Below are positions 9,114-18,928 of a stretch of 64,000 nucleotides of DNA, piece by piece; positions within the stretch are counted from its first letter, which is position 1; every line of letters begins with the position of its first letter. The notes under the pieces are model-generated. The model saw only the letters and a list, made by a program, of their open reading frames with translations, was not told the DNA's origin and searched no databases. The stretch spans positions 2,914,001 through 2,978,000 of the forward strand of contig NZ_CP065217.1 of NCBI RefSeq assembly GCF_015767675.1. Direction: 5' to 3'. The position numbers and the translations under genes were made by a program. This stretch comes from Vibrio navarrensis. Its GTDB lineage: Bacteria > Pseudomonadota > Gammaproteobacteria > Enterobacterales > Vibrionaceae.

Positions 9114-10391
9114 TTGGACGACATATCTACGGGTATCTTATTTGCGCTACTCGCGTGTCTTATCGTCATTTCGGGATACTTTTCCGGTTCAGAAACAGGG
9201 ATGATGTCACTGAACCGCTATCGGTTAAAGCACCTTGCCAATACCGGACATAAAGGAGCGAAACGAGTAGAAAAGCTCCTAAGCCGACCTGACCGCCTTA
9301 TTGGTCTGATCCTGATTGGTAACAACCTCGTCAATATTCTTGCATCGGCCATCGCCACCATTCTTGGTATGCGTTTGTATGGCGATCTTGGGGTTGCTAT
9401 CGCCACAGGGGTGTTAACCTTGGTGGTGCTAGTCTTCGCCGAAGTGACACCAAAAACCGTAGCTGCGCTCTACCCTGAACGTGTCTCCTATGCCAGTAGC
9501 GTACTCTTGCTACTGTTAATGAAAATCCTCTCACCGCTGGTGCTGTTGGTGAATTTTATTACCAACGGTTTTATCCGTTTGCTCGGCCTCAAGGCAAAGC
9601 ATAACGGTGAAGATCACTTAAGTTCCGAAGAGCTGCGCACAGTGGTGAATGAAGCCGGTAATCTCATTCCACGTCGTCACCAAGACATGCTGGTCTCTAT
9701 TTTGGACCTTGAACATGTCACGGTGAACGACATCATGGTGCCGCGCAACGAGATCACGGGCATTGATATCAATGACGATTGGAAGTCAATCGTACGCCAA
9801 CTGACGCATTCTCCTCACGGACGCATTGTGCTGTACCGCGATAAAATTGATGAAGCGGTCGGTATGCTGCGCCTGCGTGAAGCCTACCGCTTGATGCTAG
9901 AAAAGAACGAGTTCAATAAAGAGACGTTGCTGCGCGCCGCTGACGAGGTCTATTTCATCCCTGAAAGCACACCACTGAACGTACAGTTACTCAAATTTCA
10001 GCGTAACAAACAGCGTATTGGCCTGATTGTTGACGAGTATGGCGACATCATCGGGCTAGTGACTTTAGAAGATATTCTCGAGGAGATTGTTGGCGAGTTC
10101 ACGACCTCGATTGCGCCTAGCCTGTCTGACGAAATCACCCCGCAAAACGATGGTAGTTTTCTCATTGAAGGGGCAACCAATATTCGTGATATCAACAAAG
10201 GGCTGAAGTGGAAACTGCCTACCGATGGCCCACGCACACTCAACGGCCTGATCCTTGAGCATTTGGAAGAGATCCCCGAAAGCCACCTCAGCGTGCGGGT
10301 TGCCGGACATCCGATGGAAATCGTCGCACTGGAAGAAAACCGGATTAAGCTGGTGAAAGTCTTCCCTAAACGCAAACGAAAAAGCAGTTAA
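9114..10391 (+). CDS. yfjD: CNNM/CorC-type transporter, YfjD/CorB-like
   Basis: The 425-residue protein has an N-terminal DUF21 membrane domain (about 1-190, with SGYFSGSETGMMSLNRYR), two CBS domains (about 195-330, with IMVPRNEITGID and GLIVDEYGDIIGLVTLEDI) and a C-terminal CorC_HlyC domain. The family is linked to Mg2+/Co2+ transport or resistance. The start is TTG at 9114: a stop codon lies six bases upstream in frame, and AAGGA precedes it at a workable distance. The substrate is not evident from sequence. Confidence 0.9.
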   Translation: MDDISTGILFALLACLIVISGYFSGSETGMMSLNRYRLKHLANTGHKGAKRVEKLLSRPDRLIGLILIGNNLVNILASAIATILGMRLYGDLGVAIATGVLTLVVLVFAEVTPKTVAALYPERVSYASSVLLLLLMKILSPLVLLVNFITNGFIRLLGLKAKHNGEDHLSSEELRTVVNEAGNLIPRRHQDMLVSILDLEHVTVNDIMVPRNEITGIDINDDWKSIVRQLTHSPHGRIVLYRDKIDEAVGMLRLREAYRLMLEKNEFNKETLLRAADEVYFIPESTPLNVQLLKFQRNKQRIGLIVDEYGDIIGLVTLEDILEEIVGEFTTSIAPSLSDEITPQNDGSFLIEGATNIRDINKGLKWKLPTDGPRTLNGLILEHLEEIPESHLSVRVAGHPMEIVALEENRIKLVKVFPKRKRKSS

Positions 10392-10410
10392 GTTTTGTTT
10401 TTCGCAACAC

Positions 10411-10453
10411 CAAAGTATAAGGCCCACAGTGATACTCTGGGCCTTATACTTTG
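10411..10453. terminator. Bidirectional terminator between yfjD and luxS
   Basis: Perfect 16-base inverted repeat: arm CAAAGTATAAGGCCCA (10411-10426) and its complement (10438-10453) around an 11-base loop, in the gap between convergent genes. The A/T-rich outer arms give short T tracts both ways. Confidence 0.88.
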
Positions 10454-10472
10454 TCTCTTAACTCAAAGCGAA

Positions 10473-10991
10473 CTAGTCGACTTTCAACTCTTTGAGCATC
10501 TCTGCTGGCAATGCTAAGTCGTCGTTTTTATTGACTGAGATACCCGCGGCGAGAATGTTGCTGGCGATCTGTTTTGCCTCTTCCAGCGAGTGCATCGCCG
10601 CCGTACCGCATTGGTACTCGTTCAGCTCTGGGATCTTGTTCTGGCTTTCCACTTTCAGTACATCTTCCATCGACGCTTGCCACGCAGCAGCAACGCTTTG
10701 CTCTGTCGGCGCACCAATCAGGCTCATGTAAAAACCAGTGCGACACCCCATTGGCGAAATGTCGATGATCTCTACACTCTCTCCATTGAGGTGCTTGCGC
10801 ATAAAGCCAGCATACAAATGCTCTAAGGTGTGGATCCCTTTTTCCGACAAAATGTCTTGGTTTGGCACAGTAAAACGCAAATCAAACACGGTAATGGTGT
10901 CGCCTTTTGGCGTTTGCATGGTTTTGGCAACACGCACGGCCGGTGCCTGCATTCTCGTGTGATCGACGGTAAAACTATCTAATAACGGCAT
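10473..10991 (-). CDS. luxS: S-ribosylhomocysteine lyase LuxS
   Basis: LuxS splits S-ribosylhomocysteine into homocysteine and DPD, the precursor of the AI-2 quorum-sensing signal. Starting at [14 protein letters not shown] the protein has the standard 172 residues. Zinc ligands H54 and H58 (HTLEH) and C128 ([10 protein letters not shown]) with E57 are all present. The frame extends 12 codons upstream, but those residues do not fit the family. Confidence 0.98.
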   Translation of the reverse strand: MPLLDSFTVDHTRMQAPAVRVAKTMQTPKGDTITVFDLRFTVPNQDILSEKGIHTLEHLYAGFMRKHLNGESVEIIDISPMGCRTGFYMSLIGAPTEQSVAAAWQASMEDVLKVESQNKIPELNEYQCGTAAMHSLEEAKQIASNILAAGISVNKNDDLALPAEMLKELKVD

Positions 10992-11054
10992 TGCATCTCT
11001 CCTGATTGCATCGTCCCTACATTGCATGAAGGACGTGACTGGCTTACTTAAACT

Positions 11055-11648
11055 CTAAAAAAGCCAGCTTCGGTTATCTTCCAACTCCTGGCGACACTGT
11101 TTCAGTTGCCAGCCATACTCTTTCGCTTGTTGCTCTACTTTGCGTGCCACCTGCAGCAGTGCGGGCTTCTTCTTATGCGTATTGCGCTTAAAACCACCAC
11201 GCCCTTCATGATACGCCAAATATTGATGATACGGATCCCACAGTGAAATGCCTAGTTGCTTGCGCGTTTCACTGGTGTACCAACCAATAAACATCAAAGA
11301 ATCGTCGAAATTGGTGCGCGAACCACCGTGCCCTGTCGCTTGCTGAAAGTCTTCCCAAGCCGGATCTTGCGCCTGAGCATAACCATAGGCACTGCTCACA
11401 TGTCCCCAAGGAATAAAGCCCAGTAGATAATCTTTAGCTGGCCGCGCGTCGTGGCGAAAAGCACTTTCCTGTTTGACAAACGCCATCGCAACGTGAATAG
11501 GTGTGCCCCACTCTTTTTCCATCTCCAGCGCATCTTCATACCAGCCCGGCTTTTGCCGAAAGATATCACACAGATTGCTTTGCTGAGTCGGCGGTGTGGT
11601 CGCGCATCCTGTCATCAGCCCAAGCACAACGAATCCCAACGCTCGCAC
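11055..11648 (-). CDS. Lipoprotein with lytic-transglycosylase-like (SLT) domain
   Basis: The GTG at 11648 is preceded by AGGAG six bases away, which sets the start and gives 197 residues. The N-terminus RALGFVVLGLMTGC is a lipoprotein signal with lipobox LMTGC. The mature part has FVKQESAFRHDARP and SSAYGYAQAQDPAWEDF, which resemble the glutamate motif and following GYAQ-like motif of family 1 lytic transglycosylases. It is therefore probably an envelope murein-cleaving or murein-binding protein. The gene lies 26 bases after gshA and 63 bases before luxS. I do not know a named family member. Confidence 0.75.
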   Translation of the reverse strand: MRALGFVVLGLMTGCATTPPTQQSNLCDIFRQKPGWYEDALEMEKEWGTPIHVAMAFVKQESAFRHDARPAKDYLLGFIPWGHVSSAYGYAQAQDPAWEDFQQATGHGGSRTNFDDSLMFIGWYTSETRKQLGISLWDPYHQYLAYHEGRGGFKRNTHKKKPALLQVARKVEQQAKEYGWQLKQCRQELEDNRSWLF

Positions 11649-11673
11649 TTTCGTACTCCTGGTGCGGCTAAAA

Positions 11674-13251
11674 CTATTTAAGGTAGGCAAAATAGGCATC
11701 GAGGAAAGCATCAAAATCCTGTTCATCGGCTTGTTCAGCCTCTTGCTGTTTGCGGCGCGATTCGAGTACCTCTTGTTCCATCTGCTGCTGAGTAAAATGG
11801 TGATACTCATGAGCCAAATTGCTTTCGCGATACGCATTGCCCAAGGCACATCCGGTGCTGCCTAAACCGCCCTGCAGCTGAATAAGATCCAGTAGCTGTG
11901 CAGAGAGGGTACGTTCAGGATGCTCAATCCAAGTTTCTAATGAGTGACACACCGAACGGTAAGCTTGCGTACCAAGCGCGCTGTCCATCACTTCCGCCAC
12001 GAGGCGCAACTCGGCAAACACGCGATGAGCCCAAGTTTGCAAAGTGAGTTTCTCTCCTTTGCAACCAATTTGCAGCTCCAAACCATACTGACGCCCAGAG
12101 GTCACCACTTTGTTCCAGTTCTCACGCCAGCACGCCAGCTCGCAGCTGTCCATCGGATCAGAGTCGGTCAGCGCCGCCCAAGTGAGGAAGAGATCCAAGA
12201 AGCGCACTTGTTCCTCAGTGACGCCCACCGGGCTAAATGGGTTGACATCCAACGAGCGTACTTCAATGTACTCGACTCCGCCACGCGCTAACGCCTCTGA
12301 CGGTTTTTCTCCCGCACGCGTAACCCGTTTAGGTCGAATCGGTGCGTACAACTCATTTTCAATTTGCAGCACATTGCTGTTCAATTGACGATATTCGCCA
12401 TCAACTTTCACGCCCAATTCCGCGAACTCAGCAGACGGAGTACGAATCGCTCTCCCTAGCCCATCGAGGTATTCTTCAATGCTGTTAAAACCAATTTTCA
12501 AGCCACTTTGCGCACTGTTGGTATAACCCAAATCACTTAAGCGCAGAGACGTGGCGTGCGGCAAGTACAGCGTTTTGCCGATGTACTCGAACGGTAATGT
12601 GGTTTTACGACCTTGCAAAAACGATGAACACATGGCTGGTGAAGAACCAAAGAAATAGGGGATCAGCCAACCAAAACGGTAGTAGTTGCGGATCAGGGCA
12701 AAATAGGCCGCCGATTTGCTCTCTTGACGCTCTGCGTCCTCTTGCTCGCCATACAGCGCATCCCAGAAAATCTCCGGGAATGAGAAGTTAAAATGGACTC
12801 CAGAAATAATCTGCATCAGGCTGCCATAGCGACGTTTCAGACCTTCGCGATAAAGCGTCTTCATTTTGGCTGCATTGGAAGTCCCGTATTGTGCCAGCGC
12901 TATCTGATCTTCGTTCTCCACATAGCAAGGCATCGACATCGGCCACATCTTCTCATCACCAAGTTTCGTCTGGGTGAAGTGGTGAATGTCGCTAAGCTGA
13001 TTCATCAGCTCATCAATGTCATGCGACACGGGTGTGATGAACTCCAATAACGACTCGGCAAAGTCGGTGGTGATCCATTGGTTGGTGAAGGCAGAGCCGA
13101 GCCCTTGGGGGTGCGGCGTAGTGGCAATTCGCCCTTGCTGACTGTAACGCAGCGTTTCTCTTTCCACACCGCGGCCAAACTGTTTGAACACTTCAGGGTT
13201 TCGTGCAACTAACTCGAGTCGCTCAGCAAAATCAGTCAAAATGAGATTCAC
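11674..13251 (-). CDS. gshA: Glutamate-cysteine ligase (gamma-ECS, proteobacterial type)
   Basis: GshA makes gamma-glutamylcysteine, the first and rate-limiting step in glutathione synthesis. The 525 residues match the gammaproteobacterial family (about 518), with the typical RGVERETLR near residue 27 and GVHFNFSFP. The C-terminus is rich in Q and E. It precedes the SLT lipoprotein and luxS on the same strand. Confidence 0.97.
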   Translation of the reverse strand: MNLILTDFAERLELVARNPEVFKQFGRGVERETLRYSQQGRIATTPHPQGLGSAFTNQWITTDFAESLLEFITPVSHDIDELMNQLSDIHHFTQTKLGDEKMWPMSMPCYVENEDQIALAQYGTSNAAKMKTLYREGLKRRYGSLMQIISGVHFNFSFPEIFWDALYGEQEDAERQESKSAAYFALIRNYYRFGWLIPYFFGSSPAMCSSFLQGRKTTLPFEYIGKTLYLPHATSLRLSDLGYTNSAQSGLKIGFNSIEEYLDGLGRAIRTPSAEFAELGVKVDGEYRQLNSNVLQIENELYAPIRPKRVTRAGEKPSEALARGGVEYIEVRSLDVNPFSPVGVTEEQVRFLDLFLTWAALTDSDPMDSCELACWRENWNKVVTSGRQYGLELQIGCKGEKLTLQTWAHRVFAELRLVAEVMDSALGTQAYRSVCHSLETWIEHPERTLSAQLLDLIQLQGGLGSTGCALGNAYRESNLAHEYHHFTQQQMEQEVLESRRKQQEAEQADEQDFDAFLDAYFAYLK

Positions 13252-13305
13252 TTATGTCAGAAGCTTGCAGCAGCCAGTGTGCAAACTGAATTGTCGGAAA
13301 TTGCA

Positions 13306-13349
13306 TTGGTCTGGATACCCTTCTGCCAACAAAAGGGTATCCAGACCAA
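13306..13349 (-). other. Strong hairpin between the M16 peptidase gene and gshA
   Basis: A perfect 15-base inverted repeat, TTGGTCTGGATACCC (13306-13320) and its complement (13335-13349), with a 14-base loop. Together with the next hairpin it fills the intergenic gap. No long T run follows on the minus strand, so terminator, RNA-processing element or protein-binding site are all open. Confidence 0.7.
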
Positions 13350-13355
13350 CATCAT

Positions 13356-13379
13356 GTAGCGGGAGTCTCCCCCCGCTAC
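13356..13379 (-). terminator. Second hairpin downstream of the M16 peptidase gene
   Basis: Arms GTAGCGGG (13356-13363) and CCCGCTAC (13372-13379) form a GC-rich eight-base stem 12 bases past the peptidase stop. It may help end the upstream transcript, but no T run follows directly. Confidence 0.45.
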
Positions 13380-13391
13380 TAAATGTGTACT

Positions 13392-16250
13392 CTATCGGAT
13401 GATTTCAAGCTCTTCTATCTCTTTATTCAACTTTTCCAGTTGCGGCCGAAGCGTTTTCGCATCGCCCACCACTATCATTTGATATTGAGACGGATCAAAC
13501 CATTTCGCAGATAACTCATTCAGCGTTTGTTTGTTCACTTGTTCCACTAAAGCATTGCGCTGTTGCAGGTAGTCCTCATCCAGACTGTAGGCCAAGATAT
13601 TACCGATCAACCCCGCTTTTTGCCCCGGCGTCTCGTACTTCAGCGCATCTTGTTGGCCAACCGCTTGACGCATGAAAGCCAGTTCCTCGTCCGACATACC
13701 TGAGAGTGAGAACTCACTCAGCTCATTTTCCATCTCCATCAGTGCTGCAACGGTGGCATCGGCTCGAACCTGAGCGTCAAACACCACAACGCCAGTTTCA
13801 AGATTGCTGGAGAAATAGCCTTGAGCGCCATAGGTATAACCTTTGTCTTCACGCAGATTTTGATTGAGACGGCTGTTGAAATTGCCCGCCAAGTTAAAGT
13901 TGGCTAACTGAGCGAGGAACATTTCCCCCGTGGCATCATAAGGTAGGCCGAGTCGAACCATTCGAATGACACTTTGTGGCGCCCCCGGCTTGTCAACCAA
14001 ATAGATCTTCTGCTCAGTCTGCGCTTTGACGACTTGCGGACGATACAGCGGTGCAGCATCGTCTTTCCACGCTTTCCAAAAGGCCAACTGTTTGCTCACG
14101 TCTCGCTTGCTCAGATCGCCGACCACCACAATTTGCGCGCTCTGCGGCGTGTAATGAGACTGGTAGAAGGCTTTCACATCGTCGAGTGTCAACGCTTGCA
14201 AGGAAGCAAGCGTGCCATCACTGGAACGGGCAAATAAGGTATCGCCAAACACCACTTGGCGAGTGGCTTGTGACGCCATCCAGCTCGGCTGCTGCTGTTG
14301 ATACACCGCCCCCTCAATCATCTGTTTCTGCGCACGGGCAAAATCTTCTTCTTTGAAAGCGGGCGATTGAACCATTTCTTGCAGAATCTGCAGCGTAGCC
14401 GGGAGGTTTTTCTCCAATGCAGACAAAGTAACATTGGTGGTGTAACGCTCTGCCGAAACGGAAATGGTGCTGCCAAGCTTATCGAGCTCCGCCTGAATCT
14501 GCTCCGCGCTGCGCTTGCTGGTCCCTTCGTGCAACATCGCCGCGGTTAACTTGGCAAGCCCTTCTTGGCCTTTCGCCTCGAAGCGGCTTCCCGCCGGAAA
14601 CTTAAACTGCATCAACACCGTGGGGGTTTCATCGCTAACGGCTCCGAGCAGTTCACTGCCGTTGTCAAAATGCAGTTTGTAGAGCTCCGGCATCTGCGCT
14701 TTAACTGGTTCACCAACGGGTGGCATTACCGAGCGGTCAAAATCATCCTGCGCTTTACGATAAACCAGCTGATCGTCGCTAATTTTCTGATATTCCGGCA
14801 GAGTGCGAGCTGGCGTAACAAAGTTGGCTTGTTGTACCGCCAAATCGGTACGCCCTTTGGGCACCACACTTAAGGTCACCTTGTTTTTGCCAGCAATGAA
14901 GTCCTGATACGCCTGATTGACTGACTCTGGTGTCACCGCACGTAGTTGATCAAGCTGATATTCAATGCGATCGGGTTGACCGAAGAAGGTTTCATTGGCC
15001 GCAAGTTGACTCACTTTGCCGCTGACACTTTGCAAAGCAAATACGGCATCCGCTTCCGCTTTGCCGGTAATTTGCTCTAAACGGCTTTGATCTGCCCCTT
15101 TCTGCTCAAATTGCGCCAATGTCTGCATCAACTCTTGGTAGAGTTTACTCAGATCGCCTTTCTCTCCCGAATCGCCCATCGCATACACGTAAAACGTGCA
15201 AGACAGTTCAGCACAATCTTGGAATGCACCCGCATCAACCGCTTTTTGCGTTTTGATCAGGTTTTGATAGAGCAAGCTATTATTCCCTGAGCCAAGCAAA
15301 CTCGCCAGCGCATCCAATGAGGCTTGATGTTCTTCGCCATTGTAAGTTGTCGGCCAGCCAATCATCACCATCGGCTGACGAATGCGATCTTCTAAAGTGA
15401 TAAAGCGGTTTTCGGCCAGTGTGGCAGGTTGCTTCGGTGCGTTTTCTACCTCTGGACCACGGGGAATCGAGCCAAAATATTTGTTCACCCACTGCAAGGT
15501 TTGCTCGGTATCAATGTCGCCACCAATAGTGATCACCGCGTTGTTTGGCCCATACCAGCGCAAGAAGAAGGCTTTTAGATCATTGACATCGACACGGTCA
15601 AGATCTTCAACATAACCAATAGTTTGCCAAGAATAAGGGTGACCTTCCGGATACATGGCTTCGGCCATGCGCTCCCAAATCAAACCATAAGGGCGGTTGT
15701 CATAGCGCTGCGCACGTTCGTTCTTCACCGTATCTCGCTGAATCTCAAACTTACGCTGAGAAACCGCATCGAGAAGAAAGCCCATACGATCTGACTCCAG
15801 CCAGAGCATTTTCTCTAGTTGATTGGCTGGGACGGTTTCAAAATAGTTGGTTCGATCGCGGTTAGTGGTGCCATTAAGGCTGCCACCCGCTTCGGTAATG
15901 ATCTTAAAGTGCTGCTGATCGCCCACGTTCTCAGAGCCTTGGAACATCATGTGCTCAAAGAAATGAGCGAAACCCGATTTTCCGACCTCTTCACGAGCCG
16001 ATCCCACATGGTAAGTGACATCCACATGCACTAAGGGATCAGAATGGTCCGAAGAAAGAATCACCGTTAACCCATTGGCAAGGCGATATTTTTCGTAGGG
16101 AATTTTGACCTTGCCAGATTGCGCTTCTGATTCATCAACCAACGTCACGCCTTCAGGCAGCGAGGAGAAAAAGGGAACGGAAACCGATTTTACCGACGCA
16201 CAGCCTGCCAGCACGAAGAGCGAGCAAGCACTTAGCATAAATTTTTTCAT
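13392..16250 (-). CDS. M16 (insulinase) family zinc metallopeptidase, lipoprotein
   Basis: A 952-residue two-module M16 peptidase. The N-terminus MKKFMLSACSLFVLAGC is a lipoprotein signal. The inverted zinc motif HFFEH is at residues 96-100, with the downstream glutamate in KNERAQRYDNRPYG. The C-terminal half (from about residue 500) is the inactive M16 partner domain. Likely an envelope peptidase degrading small proteins or peptides. The substrate is unknown. Confidence 0.93.
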   Translation of the reverse strand: MKKFMLSACSLFVLAGCASVKSVSVPFFSSLPEGVTLVDESEAQSGKVKIPYEKYRLANGLTVILSSDHSDPLVHVDVTYHVGSAREEVGKSGFAHFFEHMMFQGSENVGDQQHFKIITEAGGSLNGTTNRDRTNYFETVPANQLEKMLWLESDRMGFLLDAVSQRKFEIQRDTVKNERAQRYDNRPYGLIWERMAEAMYPEGHPYSWQTIGYVEDLDRVDVNDLKAFFLRWYGPNNAVITIGGDIDTEQTLQWVNKYFGSIPRGPEVENAPKQPATLAENRFITLEDRIRQPMVMIGWPTTYNGEEHQASLDALASLLGSGNNSLLYQNLIKTQKAVDAGAFQDCAELSCTFYVYAMGDSGEKGDLSKLYQELMQTLAQFEQKGADQSRLEQITGKAEADAVFALQSVSGKVSQLAANETFFGQPDRIEYQLDQLRAVTPESVNQAYQDFIAGKNKVTLSVVPKGRTDLAVQQANFVTPARTLPEYQKISDDQLVYRKAQDDFDRSVMPPVGEPVKAQMPELYKLHFDNGSELLGAVSDETPTVLMQFKFPAGSRFEAKGQEGLAKLTAAMLHEGTSKRSAEQIQAELDKLGSTISVSAERYTTNVTLSALEKNLPATLQILQEMVQSPAFKEEDFARAQKQMIEGAVYQQQQPSWMASQATRQVVFGDTLFARSSDGTLASLQALTLDDVKAFYQSHYTPQSAQIVVVGDLSKRDVSKQLAFWKAWKDDAAPLYRPQVVKAQTEQKIYLVDKPGAPQSVIRMVRLGLPYDATGEMFLAQLANFNLAGNFNSRLNQNLREDKGYTYGAQGYFSSNLETGVVVFDAQVRADATVAALMEMENELSEFSLSGMSDEELAFMRQAVGQQDALKYETPGQKAGLIGNILAYSLDEDYLQQRNALVEQVNKQTLNELSAKWFDPSQYQMIVVGDAKTLRPQLEKLNKEIEELEIIR

Positions 16251-16259
16251 GCGTTTTCC

Positions 16260-16721
16260 TTAGAACAAACCGAAATAGAGAGCCGCCAGCACGCTGTAGC
16301 GGACGGCTTTGCCCAGCGCAATCAGCGCTAGACAAGGAAGAAATTTCATACGCAGCCAACCAGCCGCCAAACAGAGCGGATCACCAATCACGGGCAACCA
16401 GCTGAAAAAAAGCGCGACATATCCATAGTTAGAGAGCCACCTCATAGCGGTATGACCTTGTTTTTCCTGCTGAGTTCGATTCGGTAGCAAGTAACCCAGC
16501 CAATAATTGCTCAGCCCACCGAGGGTATTGCCCAGCGTGGCGATGAAAATCACCTGAACAACCGGAAATTGCTGCAAAGATAAGGTCGCGATCAACCCCG
16601 CTTCTGACCCACCGGGCAGCAAGGTGGCACTTAAAAAACCAGTGAAAAAAAGCACCCAAAGGGCAGAATCAGAAAACCACAAGGCAAACTGAGCGAAACC
16701 TTGGTTAAAAGCATCTAGCAT
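16260..16721 (-). CDS. YqaA family small integral membrane protein
   Basis: A 153-residue protein with four or five hydrophobic segments and the DedA/SNARE-associated-like region LSATLLPGGSEAGLIA and GNTLGGLSNYWLGY. It resembles E. coli YqaA; function is unknown, although DedA relatives include lipid transporters. Its start overlaps the end of the upstream oxidoreductase gene by seven bases, and it lies nine bases before the M16 peptidase start, so the three are probably co-transcribed. Confidence 0.85.
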   Translation of the reverse strand: MLDAFNQGFAQFALWFSDSALWVLFFTGFLSATLLPGGSEAGLIATLSLQQFPVVQVIFIATLGNTLGGLSNYWLGYLLPNRTQQEKQGHTAMRWLSNYGYVALFFSWLPVIGDPLCLAAGWLRMKFLPCLALIALGKAVRYSVLAALYFGLF

Positions 16722-17674
16722 TGCATATCAAGCAGCACCTTGCCTCGCGTATGCCCTGATTCGATCTGTTGGTGCGCCGCCGCCACTTCTGTCATGGGAA
16801 ATACCTGTTGAATTTCGCTTTTCAACAGACCAACGCCCACCATATACAGCAGGGTGTTTAACTGCTCCGGAGTGGGTTCAACCAGCATACCGGAGGCCTC
16901 AAAACCGAGCATGTGCGCTTTTTCACAGATCATCTCCGCCGTCAGCGTGGGCACAGTGATGACTCGCGCATTGTCCTTGAGGCATTTGAGCGCATCCAAG
17001 GCGACTTCGCCACCGACGAGATCGATCAACACATCAACTTCCTGAAGACGCTCAGACGCAGGAGCAAACTGGTAGTTAATCGCGTGCGCGCCTAGCGTGG
17101 CCATGTAATCAAGATTTCGCTCACTACAGGTGGTGTACACTTCCGCTTTCGCTGCCACGGCAATTTGCACCGCAATGTGGCCCACGCCACCTGCCCCAGC
17201 GAGAATTAAGACCCGCTCCCCTTCTTTGACGCCCGCTTTATTGATTGCCTGAGCCGCCGTTTGCCCGGCTAACGGCAAGGCCGCCGCCGCTTCCAGCGTC
17301 ACCGAATCGGGTACTCTGCTCAATTGGCGCTCGTCTACACACAGATACTGGCTGTAACCACCCCCTTGCAAAGGGAAACCCACAAAGCCTGCAACGGCAT
17401 CTCCCACGGCAAAAATGTTGGCACCGTCACCACAGCTCACCACTTTGCCGGCAATGTCATAACCCGGTGTCCAAGGCAGTTTGTCTTTGTTTTGCGCGGC
17501 GGCCCAACCTAGACCTGCTCGAGTTTTGACGTCGATGGGATTGACTCCAGCAAAAGAGACTTTCACCAATACCTGCCCAGCTTGAGGCTGAGGTATCTCA
17601 GAACTACGTATTGCCAGAACCTCTGGTCCACCAAATTTGCTAATGACGATTTGCTTATTTTCCATAACAGGCAT
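16715..17674 (-). CDS. Zinc-independent medium-chain dehydrogenase (quinone oxidoreductase-like)
   Basis: A 319-residue MDR protein. The N-terminal GroES-like fold contains PGYDIAGKVVSCG and the Rossmann fold has LILAGAGGVGHIAVQIA (about residues 153-169). Typical zinc ligands of alcohol dehydrogenases are absent, so it is likely an NADPH-dependent quinone or enone reductase. Start may be MPVMENKQ (17674) or MENKQ (17665). The substrate cannot be inferred. Confidence 0.88.
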   Translation of the reverse strand: MPVMENKQIVISKFGGPEVLAIRSSEIPQPQAGQVLVKVSFAGVNPIDVKTRAGLGWAAAQNKDKLPWTPGYDIAGKVVSCGDGANIFAVGDAVAGFVGFPLQGGGYSQYLCVDERQLSRVPDSVTLEAAAALPLAGQTAAQAINKAGVKEGERVLILAGAGGVGHIAVQIAVAAKAEVYTTCSERNLDYMATLGAHAINYQFAPASERLQEVDVLIDLVGGEVALDALKCLKDNARVITVPTLTAEMICEKAHMLGFEASGMLVEPTPEQLNTLLYMVGVGLLKSEIQQVFPMTEVAAAHQQIESGHTRGKVLLDMQC

Positions 17675-17685
17675 TCTCTACCGAT

Positions 17686-17712
17686 AAAAAGAAAGGGATG
17701 CGAAAGCATCCC
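17686..17712 (-). terminator. Intrinsic terminator of the oadGAB operon
   Basis: GGGATGC (17695-17701) and GCATCCC (17706-17712) form a seven-base stem with a GAAA loop. On the minus strand it is followed by a T-rich tract. It closes oadGAB before the oxidoreductase gene. Confidence 0.88.
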
Positions 17713-17788
17713 CTTGACTATAAACCATTTTGTTTCTTGGCGTTAACCGTGAAAAGACAATTTGACCGACATTTCACGTAACACAGTG

Positions 17789-18919
17789 TTAACCCACTAA
17801 CGCCAACAAAATCCCTGCGGCTACCGCACTACCAAGTACACCTGCCACGTTTGGCCCCATCGCGTGCATCAGCAAAAAGTTCTGCGGGTTGGCCTCAAGC
17901 CCGACCTTGTTCACCACCCGAGCAGCCATAGGCACAGCCGACACCCCAGCCGCACCAATCAGCGGGTTGATCTCTTCTTTGGAAAACTTGTTCAGCACTT
18001 TCGCCATTAAAACCCCTGCGCCAGTGCCGATGCTAAAGGCCACCGCTCCCAACGCCAGAATACCGAGCGTTTCAATGTTGAGGAACTTATCCGCCTGAAG
18101 CTTCGAGCCCACACCGAGGCCAAGGAAGATGGTCACGATGTTGATAAGCTCGTTCTGCGCTGTCTTGGACAAACGTTCCACCACACCGGCTTCTCGCATC
18201 AAGTTTCCTAAGCAGAACATACCCACTAGCGGTGTCGCCGAAGGTAAAAACAGGATGGTCATCAGCAATACAGCGAGGGGAAAGAGAACTTTCTCGATTT
18301 TGCTAACATGACGCAACTGCGCCATTTTGATCTTGCGCTCTTCCACTGTGGTCAGTGCTTTCATGATCGGTGGCTGTATGATCGGCACCAACGCCATGTA
18401 GCTGTAGGCGGCCACCGCAATCGCCCCCAAGAGATCAGGGGAGAGTCGGCTGGCGAGGAAAATCGCCGTCGGTCCATCAGCACCACCGATAATCGCTATC
18501 GAAGAGGCATCCGCCATAGTGAACTCCATGCCCGGTACATAGTTGAGCAAAATCGCGCCAAATAGGGTGGCGAAAATACCAAACTGCGCCGCAGCACCCA
18601 AGAGCAACGTTTTCGGGTTTGCGATCAACGCACCAAAGTCAGTCATTGCTCCCACGCCCATAAAGATCAGCAATGGGAACACGCCCGACTCAATGCCGAC
18701 GTGGTAAACGTAATAGAGCAAACCACCCGGCTCGGTAAAACCTGCGTTGGGGATATTGGCCAAGATAGCGCCAAAGCCGATCGGCAATAAAAGTAAGGGT
18801 TCAAAGCCCTTACTGATCGCTAAAAACAGCAACAGGCAGCCAACGGCGATCATGCAGATCTGGCCAAACTCAAAATGCGCGATCCCCGTTTCAGACCAGA
18901 GAGTTAATAATCCGTCCAT
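17789..18919 (-). CDS. oadB: Oxaloacetate decarboxylase Na+ pump, beta subunit (short form)
   Basis: OadB decarboxylates the carboxybiotin carried by OadA and exports Na+. The 376-residue polytopic protein has the [17 protein letters not shown] motif carrying the Na+-site aspartate, then [12 protein letters not shown]. Compared with the citrate-type OadB of Klebsiella (about 433 residues) it lacks a segment of nearly 60 residues after NIPNAG. It lies nine bases after oadA and before the operon terminator. Confidence 0.95.
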   Translation of the reverse strand: MDGLLTLWSETGIAHFEFGQICMIAVGCLLLFLAISKGFEPLLLLPIGFGAILANIPNAGFTEPGGLLYYVYHVGIESGVFPLLIFMGVGAMTDFGALIANPKTLLLGAAAQFGIFATLFGAILLNYVPGMEFTMADASSIAIIGGADGPTAIFLASRLSPDLLGAIAVAAYSYMALVPIIQPPIMKALTTVEERKIKMAQLRHVSKIEKVLFPLAVLLMTILFLPSATPLVGMFCLGNLMREAGVVERLSKTAQNELINIVTIFLGLGVGSKLQADKFLNIETLGILALGAVAFSIGTGAGVLMAKVLNKFSKEEINPLIGAAGVSAVPMAARVVNKVGLEANPQNFLLMHAMGPNVAGVLGSAVAAGILLALVG

Positions 18920-18928
18920 GGTTCTCCC

